From Lyngbya sp. HA4199-MV5 (GTDB taxonomy: Bacteria; Cyanobacteriota; Cyanobacteriia; Leptolyngbyales; Leptolyngbyaceae): a stretch of DNA of 64,000 nt. The notes beneath the pieces were generated by a model. The model was not told where the DNA came from. It saw only the letters and a program-made list of their open reading frames with translations, and made no database searches. Each line of letters starts with the position of its first letter. The stretch's first letter is position 1. Position numbers and translations under genes: made by a program. The DNA lies in assembly GCA_019359375.1 (NCBI GenBank), contig JAHHHL010000004.1, positions 124,001-188,000 on the forward strand, written 5' to 3'. This document shows positions 50,018 to 59,246 of the stretch, piece by piece.

Positions 50018-52819
50018 TCAACGGGCTGACTCATCGTGAACGAGAAGGGCAACCGGAAAATGGTGTAAAGCTTCGCCGACCGCGATCGCCCCCTCGCCTT
50101 GCACCGTCTGAGCCGTAATCGCATTGGTCCAGGTAGACGGAAACTTGGTAGGCAAAACGATGTGAGTGTCTTGCCACGCCTTGCCAAGTGGACGCTCTCC
50201 GGGCTGTACCAGACGAGTAAAGAAGCGAGGCGCGATCGCGATCGCTACCTGCCCTTCAGCAACTCTGGCAAACGCAATGAGATGATCTTGCAAGGCTCCC
50301 CTTACCTCCAGCGGTTGATAACCTCCGTTTTGAAACAGGTTGGCAAACGTTTTTCTAGCTTGTAGCAACTGATAGGTCAAAAAGAGTTTGATTTTGCCAT
50401 TCGTTCTTGCGGCAAAAAGATCTTCAATGAGACCTAAGGGATCGTTGGTTAACTGAGACTTAATCTGCTCCAGTGCGTTTATCCGCTGCTCATAGTCAAC
50501 AGGACGACGATTATCTGGATCGACAAAGCTCAAGTTCCAAAACTCATCTCCTTGGTACAGATCAGGCACTCCAGGAGCCGCGTTTTTGATCAAAACCTGT
50601 GACAAAGAGTTGAGTATGCCGTACTCTGCGATCGACTGCTGAAACGATTTGAATTGGCTGATAAACTCATCGTCTTCGGTCGCACTAAGCAGCGTTTCCA
50701 CAAACGTACTAAAGCCCTTTTCATAATCGCTATCGGGACGCAACCAGGCAGTATGTACCTTTGCTTCTCGCACTGCCTTAATCACGTAATCTTTGAGACG
50801 ATCGACAAAAGCAGAAAACTCTGCCTCCTCGAATGGAAATGACCCCACTAAGGTTTGATACAAAAAGTACTCATCGTTGCGATCGGGAATCGTTCTGCCA
50901 CCCGAACGCACTTTTTTGCTAAAGTTTAACTCTGCCCATTGTTTTACCTGCTTTGACCATTCGTCTGGTATTTCAGACAACACATTGAGGCGTGCTCTTA
51001 CGTCTTCCCCTCGCTTTGTATCATGCGTAGACGTTGTGTTCATTGAATGCAGCCAATGAGCCGTTTTATGCTGATTGAACTGGTGAAATTCTGCTGAACT
51101 AACGCCAAATTGACTGGGGTTGCCGCCCACTTCATTCAATGACAGCAAACGGTTGTACACATAGAGCAACGTATCTTCAATACCCTTTGCCATCAGTGGT
51201 CCTGTCAACTGTTGCATTCGCATGACAAAGTGTAAGCGTTCGGCTTTCTGCTCTTCCGTTAAGTAATCTTCATCCTTGCGCAACAGAATCGATTCGATAT
51301 ATTCAAGTTCTCTTGACAGTAGGGGGAGGTGAGGTTTTGCTGCCGCGATCGTTTCTTGAATCACATGCTGATCCGTTTCGCTCACTGTATTTGACGCGAT
51401 GTAGGTGCGATACACTGGAAAGAGGGCTAAGATCTCACTCAATGCCCGCTTTAAGCCGTAAGCTGTAAAGTCTCCTCCATAACGTGTTTGCCCTGCAATC
51501 CGCTTCAAACGTTGAGCAAGATTTTCGACATCGCCCGCCAAATTTTTCTCAATAATGAGTCCCTTTTTTTCAGCGGCTAAGCGATCGTAGGTTGCTGTTA
51601 CACCCGTAAAGGTCGTATAGAACTGATCGAAGGCACCTTCATGTGTCATGTCACAAAACAAGCCGTTCACATAGTTTAGAAACTCGTAACCACTGGTTCC
51701 TTCAACCTGCCAATCGTCAGGTAACGCTTCTGATGCCTCTAGAATTTTTTCGACCGTAATATACACATTGCCAACTTTTTCACGGAGCCGCTCTAAATAC
51801 TCGACAGGGTGATACAGCCCGTCAATATGATCGATGCGTAGTCCCGTAAACGTCTCGTTTTCAACGAGTTGAGCAATTAAAGAGTGGGTTTTGTGAAACA
51901 CCTTTACCTCTTCAACTTTGACGGATATCAATTCGTTGACAGTGAAAAAGCGGCGGTAGTTAATTTCTTCGGCTCCTACCTTCCAAAATGAGAGACGGTA
52001 CAACTGTTCGCCAAGCAAATGATCTAAAAGGTTAAAGCTTTCTGGTTTGCCTGGTTCTCCATTAAAGGACTCAACATTTGCTGCAAAAAATTCTTTGACT
52101 GCATCGTTTTGCTCATGTAGTTCCCAGAGTAATCCCTTCACAAACGCAATCTGATCGTAGCGCTCTCGTCCCTTTGCTTCCGCAGGAATATTTTTAATCA
52201 AATAAAGAATACCTAGCAGCTTGACGAAATCCGGATGTCGTCTACCCAGTGATTTTGTTAACTGACCTAAATTATGGGTGATGAAACGCGCATAGGATTC
52301 AATGCGAACAGGCAAGCGTAGACCAAAATAGTTGACGCTTAAACCAGCTTCATCGTAAGCAAGCTGAATCTCACCTCGCTCCAAACAATTGCCGTATAAA
52401 TCACCGAGTAGTGGCGCTAAAACTCGCTCTCGAATATCTTCATACAGGTGATTCCAATCAATATCAAAATAGTCAAAGCTATCGGAATCAGACCCATTCT
52501 CTAAGACATCCATCAGCCATAAGTTTTGACTGTCATAAGCCATATGGTTAGGCACAATGTCTTGCAACCAACCCATTTTTTGCTGCTGAATAGCATTTGC
52601 CAACGTATCAAAATCTGCTTGAGTTCCCAACTCCGGATTCAACTGTGTTGGGTCAACCACATCATAGCCATGACTACTGCCTGCCCTGGCTTTGAAAATC
52701 GGAGAAGCATACAGATCGGAGATACCTAAAGCTGCAAGGTAAGGCACGATCGCCGTTGCAGCAGCAAAGTCATACTCCTGGCGAAACTGAAGGCGATATG
52801 TAGAAACTGGGATTCTCAT
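50018..52819 (-). CDS. treY: Malto-oligosyltrehalose synthase
   Basis: 933 residues of GH13_26 type. The N-terminus IPVSTYRLQFRQEYDFAAAT and SHGYDVVDPTQLNPELG are diagnostic. GLRIDHIDGLYHP carries the nucleophile Asp, and TSTHDTKRGEDVRAR is a further conserved block. TreY converts the reducing end of maltodextrins to an alpha,alpha-1,1 linkage; TreZ then releases trehalose. It lies downstream of treZ in the same direction, separated by a mobile element. Trehalose protects against desiccation and salt. Confidence 0.96.
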   Translation of the reverse strand: MRIPVSTYRLQFRQEYDFAAATAIVPYLAALGISDLYASPIFKARAGSSHGYDVVDPTQLNPELGTQADFDTLANAIQQQKMGWLQDIVPNHMAYDSQNLWLMDVLENGSDSDSFDYFDIDWNHLYEDIRERVLAPLLGDLYGNCLERGEIQLAYDEAGLSVNYFGLRLPVRIESYARFITHNLGQLTKSLGRRHPDFVKLLGILYLIKNIPAEAKGRERYDQIAFVKGLLWELHEQNDAVKEFFAANVESFNGEPGKPESFNLLDHLLGEQLYRLSFWKVGAEEINYRRFFTVNELISVKVEEVKVFHKTHSLIAQLVENETFTGLRIDHIDGLYHPVEYLERLREKVGNVYITVEKILEASEALPDDWQVEGTSGYEFLNYVNGLFCDMTHEGAFDQFYTTFTGVTATYDRLAAEKKGLIIEKNLAGDVENLAQRLKRIAGQTRYGGDFTAYGLKRALSEILALFPVYRTYIASNTVSETDQHVIQETIAAAKPHLPLLSRELEYIESILLRKDEDYLTEEQKAERLHFVMRMQQLTGPLMAKGIEDTLLYVYNRLLSLNEVGGNPSQFGVSSAEFHQFNQHKTAHWLHSMNTTSTHDTKRGEDVRARLNVLSEIPDEWSKQVKQWAELNFSKKVRSGGRTIPDRNDEYFLYQTLVGSFPFEEAEFSAFVDRLKDYVIKAVREAKVHTAWLRPDSDYEKGFSTFVETLLSATEDDEFISQFKSFQQSIAEYGILNSLSQVLIKNAAPGVPDLYQGDEFWNLSFVDPDNRRPVDYEQRINALEQIKSQLTNDPLGLIEDLFAARTNGKIKLFLTYQLLQARKTFANLFQNGGYQPLEVRGALQDHLIAFARVAEGQVAIAIAPRFFTRLVQPGERPLGKAWQDTHIVLPTKFPSTWTNAITAQTVQGEGAIAVGEALHHFPVALLVHDESAR

Positions 52820-52909
52820 ACATCATTACTCATCGATTGGCTGATTAATTGCCGGGAAATCGTGCTTCTAAAACTCGGTAGGTCAGTACAACAAGGTCAA
52901 GCTTGATAG

Positions 52910-53049
52910 CTGATTGACTGACAAAACTCCTAAAACCCTGATTCTTGCGTAGGTTGGGTTAGCGTCAGCGTAACCCAACGCAACCGCGCTGGTGTTGGGT
53001 TTCACGTTGTTCAACCCAACCTACAAAAAAGATTTGTCAGTCAACCAGG
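52910..53049. mobile_element. 140-bp MITE-like element, family 2, in the treZ end
   Basis: Ends CTGATTGACTGACAAAAC and GATTTGTCAGTCAACCAGG are inverted repeats. GCTTGATAG occurs directly on both sides (52901-52909, 53050-53058) as a 9-bp target duplication. Nearly identical, in reverse, to the copy at 32552. It supplies the last codons and stop of treZ. Confidence 0.92.
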
Positions 53050-54866
53050 GCTTGATAGAGCGCAAAGCTAATGGGTGGAACAGTCAGCGACTGATTGGGT
53101 ACTATTGCATTTGGCAACGTGGGTGACGATCCAAGCCATTTTTCATCCGCAGAGTCCAGTATCTTTTGCCATTTGGCATCCGGAAGATTGGGGGTAAGAT
53201 TTACAGCTTCGTGGTTAAAGTTCATCAAGCAAAGAATCTGACTTTCGGTTGACCAGCGATGAAGTAACAGCACCTTTTCAGTTTCTAGAGCCGTGGCTTC
53301 TAACTGCTGTTTATCCAATGCTTTAAGGGCAGGAATGGTGCGGCGAAGCTGAATTAAATGCTGGTAAAGATCTCGCAACACTTTGTGCTTGCCTTCATTG
53401 CGAGTATTCCATTGAAGCTGCGATCGCCGAAACGTTTCTTCGCTTTGCGGATCAATGTATTCTCCTTCTAAGTGAAAGTGGGAAAACTCACGCTTTCTGC
53501 CTGCTCTCACGGCTTCGACTAGATTAGGGTCGGTGTGGCTGACGAAATACAGAAACGGCGCGTCCTCACCATACTCTTCGCCCATAAACAGCAGCGGCAC
53601 ATTGGGAGATAGCAGTAAGATCGCGGCTCCCAGTTTGAGCGCATCGAAAGACACAAGATGCGTGAGCCGATCGCCCAGCATACGATTGCCAACCTGGTCG
53701 TGGTTTTGAATGCACACCACAAACTGCTGACCGGGGAAGGCGCTGGAATCACTGCCATGCCAGCGATCGCGGAACGGCGAATATTCCCAGGAGAACACAA
53801 ACCCTTGCTTCATCGCTTTTGCCAACTGGGCGCAGGAGCCGTAATCCTGGTAGTAGCCGATCTGCTCGCCTGTTAGCAACGTGTGAGCACAGTGATGAAA
53901 GCCATCGTTCCACTGAGCATCTAAGCCGTAGCCACCGTCTTCAACGGTACGCAGCAGGCGCACATCGTTCACGTCATTTTCGGCGACTAGATAATGTTTG
54001 CGTCGTTGTTTTTGACAAAGTTCGGCAACGTGTTCCGTTAGCTCTTGTAGAAAGTGTTTGGCGTTCAAGTCGATGATGTGGTCTGTTGCATCCAGCCGCA
54101 GCATATCAATGTGATAGGTCTCAAACCAATACAGCGCGTTTTGCAGAAAGTATTGACGCACAGGATAGCTTTGCGCCCCATCAAAGTTAAGCGCACTCCC
54201 CCAAATGCCATTATATTTTTCAGTGAAATACGGACCGTAATCGCTGAAATAGCTACCTTCTGGTCCGAAATGGTTGTAGACCACATCCAGAACGATCGCC
54301 ATTCCCTGCTGATGACACGCATCAACCAGACGCTTCAAGCCATCAGAACCACCATAGGAATGCTGCACTGCAAATGGATAAACGCCGTCGTAGCCCCAAT
54401 TGCGATTGCCCGGAAACTGGGCGACCGGCATGAGTTCGATCGCATTCACACCCAACGCCTTTAGCTCTGGTAAGCGGGGAATAATCGCTTCAAACGTGCC
54501 CTCTGGCGTGAATGTGCCTGTGTGCAATTCATAGATAATAAAATCTTCTAAAGGAATGTTTGACCACTGCGCATCCGTCCACTGAAAGGCGGCGTGATCG
54601 ACCACTTGAGACGGTCCATGCACACCATCCGGCTGAAACTGAGAAGCAGGATCGGGTCGCTCAAGATCGTCATCCAATTCGTAAAAATATTGCGTTCCAG
54701 GCACAACGTCTTCAGCCGTGACCTGCCAGTAACCGGAACCAATCGACTCCATCGGGAGCGATCGCCCTTTGGGAGCAATGATATTCACCCCCACCTGCTT
54801 GTGCAGCGGTGCCCATACGGTAAAACGGCAGCGATCGTGACCCAGCCAGAATGCCCCAACATCCAT
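53037..54866 (-). CDS. treZ: Malto-oligosyltrehalose trehalohydrolase
   Basis: 609 residues of GH13_10. An N-terminal carbohydrate-binding-like domain is followed by the catalytic barrel: GVNAIELMPVAQFPGNRNWG, DVVYNHFGPEG, and DMLRLDATDHI with the nucleophile Asp; later FVCIQNHDQVG-type sequence. It cleaves maltooligosyltrehalose to release trehalose. Length is normal. The last residues (LVD) and the stop codon come from an inserted element; without it the frame would have ended one codon after Gln, at ALYQA. No trehalase gene (treH) is adjacent. Confidence 0.96.
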   Translation of the reverse strand: MDVGAFWLGHDRCRFTVWAPLHKQVGVNIIAPKGRSLPMESIGSGYWQVTAEDVVPGTQYFYELDDDLERPDPASQFQPDGVHGPSQVVDHAAFQWTDAQWSNIPLEDFIIYELHTGTFTPEGTFEAIIPRLPELKALGVNAIELMPVAQFPGNRNWGYDGVYPFAVQHSYGGSDGLKRLVDACHQQGMAIVLDVVYNHFGPEGSYFSDYGPYFTEKYNGIWGSALNFDGAQSYPVRQYFLQNALYWFETYHIDMLRLDATDHIIDLNAKHFLQELTEHVAELCQKQRRKHYLVAENDVNDVRLLRTVEDGGYGLDAQWNDGFHHCAHTLLTGEQIGYYQDYGSCAQLAKAMKQGFVFSWEYSPFRDRWHGSDSSAFPGQQFVVCIQNHDQVGNRMLGDRLTHLVSFDALKLGAAILLLSPNVPLLFMGEEYGEDAPFLYFVSHTDPNLVEAVRAGRKREFSHFHLEGEYIDPQSEETFRRSQLQWNTRNEGKHKVLRDLYQHLIQLRRTIPALKALDKQQLEATALETEKVLLLHRWSTESQILCLMNFNHEAVNLTPNLPDAKWQKILDSADEKWLGSSPTLPNAIVPNQSLTVPPISFALYQALVD

Positions 54867-55420
54867 AGAATCCCTGCCCCGTCGTTCAATACATTTTTAG
54901 GGAGTATATTCTTCTTAATACGCCATCGAAACCTTCCTAAAAGCGGATCTTTGCACGGCTACCTCCAAAGACCGACGTTAAGCCTTAAATTTTGAGACTT
55001 ACACTTGGCAAACGAAAGACGGGCGGCTTAAACACAGGCTTTCAAGGATCAGCCAGTAACTTAAGTCCGCCCGGTGAGGCTTAGTCTAGTGCGTTGTTTA
55101 CACATGGCACTGAGGTATATACGCGCCAACAGTCCGATTAGATTCATGGGTGCGCAAAATAATTTAAGGTTTACGTCTTTTGATTGAAACCGCCGAGGTT
55201 CAAGCCAAAACGGTGATTGCGAAGATTGATGCTTAGCTAAAACTGCCGAGGTTTGCGTAAGTTCCAACCAATTCACTGATCATCGTTCGCTGATTCTATC
55301 GGGAAGCAACCTGTTAAGGGAGAATGGGGATGCGAAGAGAGTTGAGCAAAGCTTGTCCCTGAGCTAGTTTTATTTCCCAACAATTCTCATAGCAAGCGGT
55401 AGTCTGTGGGCGCAAGCGAG
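54867..55420. other. Divergent intergenic region
   Basis: About 550 bp between treZ (leftward) and the serine hydrolase (rightward). Promoters for both must lie here. A 71-codon leftward frame at 55061-55276 has no support. No repeat seen. Confidence 0.35.
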
Positions 55421-56359
55421 ATGAGTCTGTTTTTTCATAAAGATGAGTCGTTGGACGTGTTGGGTGATCGCATCCTCGAAGCTACGTGGGCAGAGTTTCC
55501 AGGGTTAGCTCGCAACCAGTTAGCGATGACTTGGCTGGTCTACGATCCGCCTTCGCCCATGAATACAGGGGGTGCTTTGAGCGCTGAGGCGTTCTGGCAA
55601 TATTCGCCCCGTGGCTTTAGCTATCGCGGTGTTGAGCGGATCTATCCTGCCAGCGTGGTCAAATTGTTTTACCTGGTGGCGATTCACGAATGGCTAGAGC
55701 AAGGAATGACACAGCCATCTGCAGAACTGGAGCGAGCCGTCAAAGATATGATTGTGGATTCCAGCAACGATGCCACAAGTCTGGTTGTAGACGTGCTGAC
55801 GGGCACTACCAGCGGTCCTGAACTGCCTCTGGCTCCTTTTGAGACCTGGAAACAGCAGCGCAACCTGGTAAATCGTTACTACCAATCTCTCAACTGGACA
55901 GAATTGGAAACCATGAATGTGAACCAAAAAACCTGGTGTGACGGTGCTTATGGACGGGAACGGGTATTTCTGGGTGAGTTGATGGAGAACCGCAACATGC
56001 TGACAACAACGGCGACCGCGCGCTTGCTACACAGCATTGTGGGCGGGGTTGCGATCTCAGCGTCCCGATCGCAAGCCATGATGCAGCTTTTACGGCGATC
56101 GCTCCATCCAGATGATCTGCTGGCTGATCCCGAAAATCAGGTGACAGGCTTTTTGGGTGCGGGGCTACCGCTAGCGGCGCGTCTTTGGTCAAAAGCCGGA
56201 TTGATGAGCCGTGTGCGCCATGATGCGGCTTATATTGAAGTGCCCAATGCTCCTCCTTATCTGCTCGTCGTCTTTACAGAAGGCACTGCCCACAGTCAGA
56301 ATGAGGCGATTCTTCCCTTTATTTCACGGCAGGTGGTGGAGGCGGTTTTTAGTTTTTAG
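55421..56359 (+). CDS. Serine hydrolase of class A beta-lactamase fold
   Basis: 312 residues from the ATG at 55421; an in-frame GTG at 55406 is possible. Motifs: SVVK (Ser78, Lys81) for the acylating serine and lysine, SSN at 114-116 for the SDN-type loop, and WSKAGLM for the KTG-like strand, where Thr is missing. No signal peptide is visible, so it may be cytoplasmic, unlike secreted beta-lactamases. The family includes cyanobacterial proteins of unknown substrate. Confidence 0.8.
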   Translation: MSLFFHKDESLDVLGDRILEATWAEFPGLARNQLAMTWLVYDPPSPMNTGGALSAEAFWQYSPRGFSYRGVERIYPASVVKLFYLVAIHEWLEQGMTQPSAELERAVKDMIVDSSNDATSLVVDVLTGTTSGPELPLAPFETWKQQRNLVNRYYQSLNWTELETMNVNQKTWCDGAYGRERVFLGELMENRNMLTTTATARLLHSIVGGVAISASRSQAMMQLLRRSLHPDDLLADPENQVTGFLGAGLPLAARLWSKAGLMSRVRHDAAYIEVPNAPPYLLVVFTEGTAHSQNEAILPFISRQVVEAVFSF

Positions 56360-56560
56360 TTGTTGGTTTTTGGTTTTTAGAAATCAGGAGTCAGGAGTCA
56401 GGAGTTAAGGAGGCAGAGGGCAGAGGGCAGAGGGCAAAGGGGGAAGTCAGAAGTCAGGAGTCAGCCTTTTGTCCTACTCTTGTCTAACAGCTAACAACCA
56501 ACAACTAACAACTTTTAAAGCTACTCTTGTCTAACAACTAACAACCAAAAACCAACAACT
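56360..56560. repeat. STRR and simple heptamer repeats
   Basis: GTTTTTAGTTGTTGG-type and AGTCAGG/GCAGAGG heptamer tracts, followed by CTAACAA repeats. It fills the whole gap between the serine hydrolase and the histidine kinase genes, whose 3' ends face each other. Confidence 0.85.
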
Positions 56561-56563
56561 TAA

Positions 56564-58855
56564 TTAGAGAGCCGATTCTGGTGCTGTTGCAAACGTGATG
56601 ATAAACGTTGTGTGATGGTTAGCACTCTCGGTATGAATGTTGGCTCCCAAATGCTCGGTCAACCGTTTGACCAGGGCTAAGCCTAAACCTGTACCACCAT
56701 ACTTCCAGGGATCGCTGTTGGGAATGCGGTAAAACTTGTCGAAGATGCGATCGAGTTCACTCTCCGCAATCTCTGTACCCGTGTTGCTGACGGAAAGCTG
56801 CATGGTTTTTGAGGTTGCCGCTGCTGCTACACGAATAGTTTCACCGGGTGGTGTGTATTTGAATGCGTTTTGCAAAAGCTCTATGACGATGCGCTTCAGG
56901 CAGTCAAAATCAGTGGTTAAGGGTGGCAAAGCCGCAGGGATATCGATCAGGAGGTGTAGCTGTTGACTGGTTGCCCGATCGACGAAGACTTGCACCACGC
57001 CAGGAATCCAATGCTGTAGCTCCTGCGTCGTTAGCGTTAAGCTATCAGTGCCAGACTCGACGCGTGAGAGATCCAGCAAGTCGTTAATCAGATTTATTTC
57101 GCGCTGACACTCATCCTGCAAGACCTTGAAGTATTGGGAAATACGGCTGGACTCGTGGTTGAAAATCCCTGTCTGCTTGAAGATAATCTCCAGCATCTGG
57201 GTTGCCATTTTAATATTCGCCATCGGCGTTCTCAGCTCATGAGAGACGGAACTGAGAAAATCATCTTTGAGATAGTTCAACTGCTCTAGATCGCCGACCT
57301 GAGTTTGAATTTCCTGGTACAGGCGTGACTGCCGGAGGGCGATCGCACATTGATTGGCGACCTGCTGCACCAAACGAATTTCGGTCTCATTGAAAAGCTG
57401 ATCACGCGGTCGGAAGAGCCACATATCGCCCAGAATGCCCTGACTGTCAATGAGAGGGCAGCTCAAAATGGCATACTGCTGGCTAACTTTACGGAAGGCA
57501 TCCAGGGGGGTGGGAAGCGCACAAAACTGCACCCACCGTCCTGCTAGCGTTTCTTGCCCAATGTCTGCGAGGTCTACAAGCGGGATTACAGCCCCCTTAG
57601 CTGTTGGAAAGGTATCCGATCGGATGGCTTCGTAGTCTATGGTGACGGTGTTGTACGCTGGATCGTAAAGCCCTGTATCGCAACACAAAACATTTAATTC
57701 GGCAGCTAATTCTTGCACCGTTGTTTGCAGAATATGGCGCTCATCTAGACTGTCGCGCATGCGATCGGTAATCCGTTTTAGCAGCGCTTCGTAATCGAGT
57801 GCTTTGCGAAGCTGGATCGTGCGCTCCTGTACCTGACTCTCCAACGTCTCATTTAGCTGGCGCACTTGTTGATAAAGCTGCGATTGCTGAATGGCGATCG
57901 CCAGTTGATCGACCACCGCACAGGCAAGCTCTACTTCCGAGTCTTGCCAGCGTCGGCGCTGATCCCGAATGAGTGCCAGACAGCCCCAAAGCCGCGCATC
58001 AAAGTGGAGCGGCACCAGCAGCCAGGTGCCTGGTAAGAGTTGGGCATATTGGCTGACGGTCGCGTCAGGATGTTGGGCAACATCGTTTAACTGCACCACT
58101 TCCAGGCGTTTTAGTTGAGCGATCGGTGCATTGGATTCATCCGCAAACTCCATGCCAGCAATCGTGTTAAGCCGCTGGTTGTCATGGCTATCGGATACAA
58201 CCTTCCAAACGGGACGTGCTGCCAGATATTGAATGATGTCGGCTCGATCGGCTTGAAGCAGTTGGGCAATTTCGGTTGTTGCTGTTGCAAAGATGGTGGT
58301 TAAGTCCAATGAGTTCCGAATGACTTGAATCACGCGATTCAGGGCTTGCTCCCGCTGTGCCTGGACTCGAAGCTGGTGATAGAAGTAGGAAGACTCCAGC
58401 TCATTTTGATTGCTGCTCCAATGTCCATCCTGTGACAGTTCGTTAGACGGTCTGAGCCAAACGGATGGATTCAGTGCCTGGAGCAAACTACGCTCTGTCA
58501 CCACGCCTAAAACGTATCCTTCCTGATGCATAACGGGCAAATGCTGAATGTTGTGCCGTTGCATTAGCTGCCACGCCATGTCTGGTGCTTCTGCGGCGTT
58601 GAGCGTGACCGGCGATCGCGTCATCAAGTCTGCAATGGTGATTAATTCTGGGTTTGCGCCTGCCGCGATCGCTTGCAGACAGTTGCGTGCAGTACACAGA
58701 CCAACCAATTGTTGCTGCTCCAACACCAGCACATAGTCAGCCTGCCCTTGGCTCATGCATTGAATCGCCTCCAGGGCAGTTGCATCAGGTGCTAAGGTAA
58801 AAGGCTGCATCGAGTAGGCTGGCGGAACTTGCATATCACCAGAAATAGAAAGCAA
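56564..58855 (-). CDS. CBS-GAF hybrid sensor histidine kinase
   Basis: 763 residues. Residues ~15-130 are a CBS-domain pair (DATALEAIQCMSQGQADYV, IQHLPVMHQEGYVLGVVTER). Two GAF domains follow (about 165-330 and 365-525). The HisKA region has the phosphorylated His in SSVSHELRTPMANIK, and the HATPase domain carries the N-box (LLQNAFKYTPPGET) and G-box (GGTGLGLALV). No transmembrane segment, so a cytosolic kinase sensing perhaps adenine nucleotides (CBS) and a GAF ligand. No response-regulator gene is adjacent. Its 3' end abuts STRR repeats. Confidence 0.93.
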   Translation of the reverse strand: MLSISGDMQVPPAYSMQPFTLAPDATALEAIQCMSQGQADYVLVLEQQQLVGLCTARNCLQAIAAGANPELITIADLMTRSPVTLNAAEAPDMAWQLMQRHNIQHLPVMHQEGYVLGVVTERSLLQALNPSVWLRPSNELSQDGHWSSNQNELESSYFYHQLRVQAQREQALNRVIQVIRNSLDLTTIFATATTEIAQLLQADRADIIQYLAARPVWKVVSDSHDNQRLNTIAGMEFADESNAPIAQLKRLEVVQLNDVAQHPDATVSQYAQLLPGTWLLVPLHFDARLWGCLALIRDQRRRWQDSEVELACAVVDQLAIAIQQSQLYQQVRQLNETLESQVQERTIQLRKALDYEALLKRITDRMRDSLDERHILQTTVQELAAELNVLCCDTGLYDPAYNTVTIDYEAIRSDTFPTAKGAVIPLVDLADIGQETLAGRWVQFCALPTPLDAFRKVSQQYAILSCPLIDSQGILGDMWLFRPRDQLFNETEIRLVQQVANQCAIALRQSRLYQEIQTQVGDLEQLNYLKDDFLSSVSHELRTPMANIKMATQMLEIIFKQTGIFNHESSRISQYFKVLQDECQREINLINDLLDLSRVESGTDSLTLTTQELQHWIPGVVQVFVDRATSQQLHLLIDIPAALPPLTTDFDCLKRIVIELLQNAFKYTPPGETIRVAAAATSKTMQLSVSNTGTEIAESELDRIFDKFYRIPNSDPWKYGGTGLGLALVKRLTEHLGANIHTESANHHTTFIITFATAPESAL

Positions 58856-59246
58856 TCACCTGGAACGGTCGCAATGGCATCAAGCCACATCCTGAACCAC
58901 TCGCTTCGGGGTATAGGTTCCAGCTACAGATGTGACACTCATGACGCAAACACTACGATAGATGGCTGGACTCTAAACGTAAAGGGTGCAGGGCTTGAAT
59001 CGACTCTCGATCGTTCCCTTTAAACCAGGCTGAAGTAAAGGTCATCATGATCGCGCTCTGGAGAACACACTGACCGTTGCAAAGTCGTAACGTCTACACC
59101 GTAGCCTTTGCGTACTCAAACGAATGACAGATCATGCCTGTTTGCTTGAGCAGATCGAGCCACGCTCAAGACGTAATCCGACCGCTAGCTGAACTGTGTC
59201 AGAATGGCTGCGATCGCGGTCGTTTTTTCATGGCGTTTTCGTTTTT
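58856..59246. other. Intergenic region
   Basis: About 390 bp holding the kinase promoter. No coding sequence, repeat or RNA gene recognised. Two GTTTTTTCATGG(T/C)GTTTT units at 59222-59258 form a short direct repeat at the end of the HD gene. Confidence 0.35.

Noticed and set aside
55061-55276. 71-codon leftward frame
   Set aside because: No start context or recognisable protein features, in a region expected to hold two divergent promoters.
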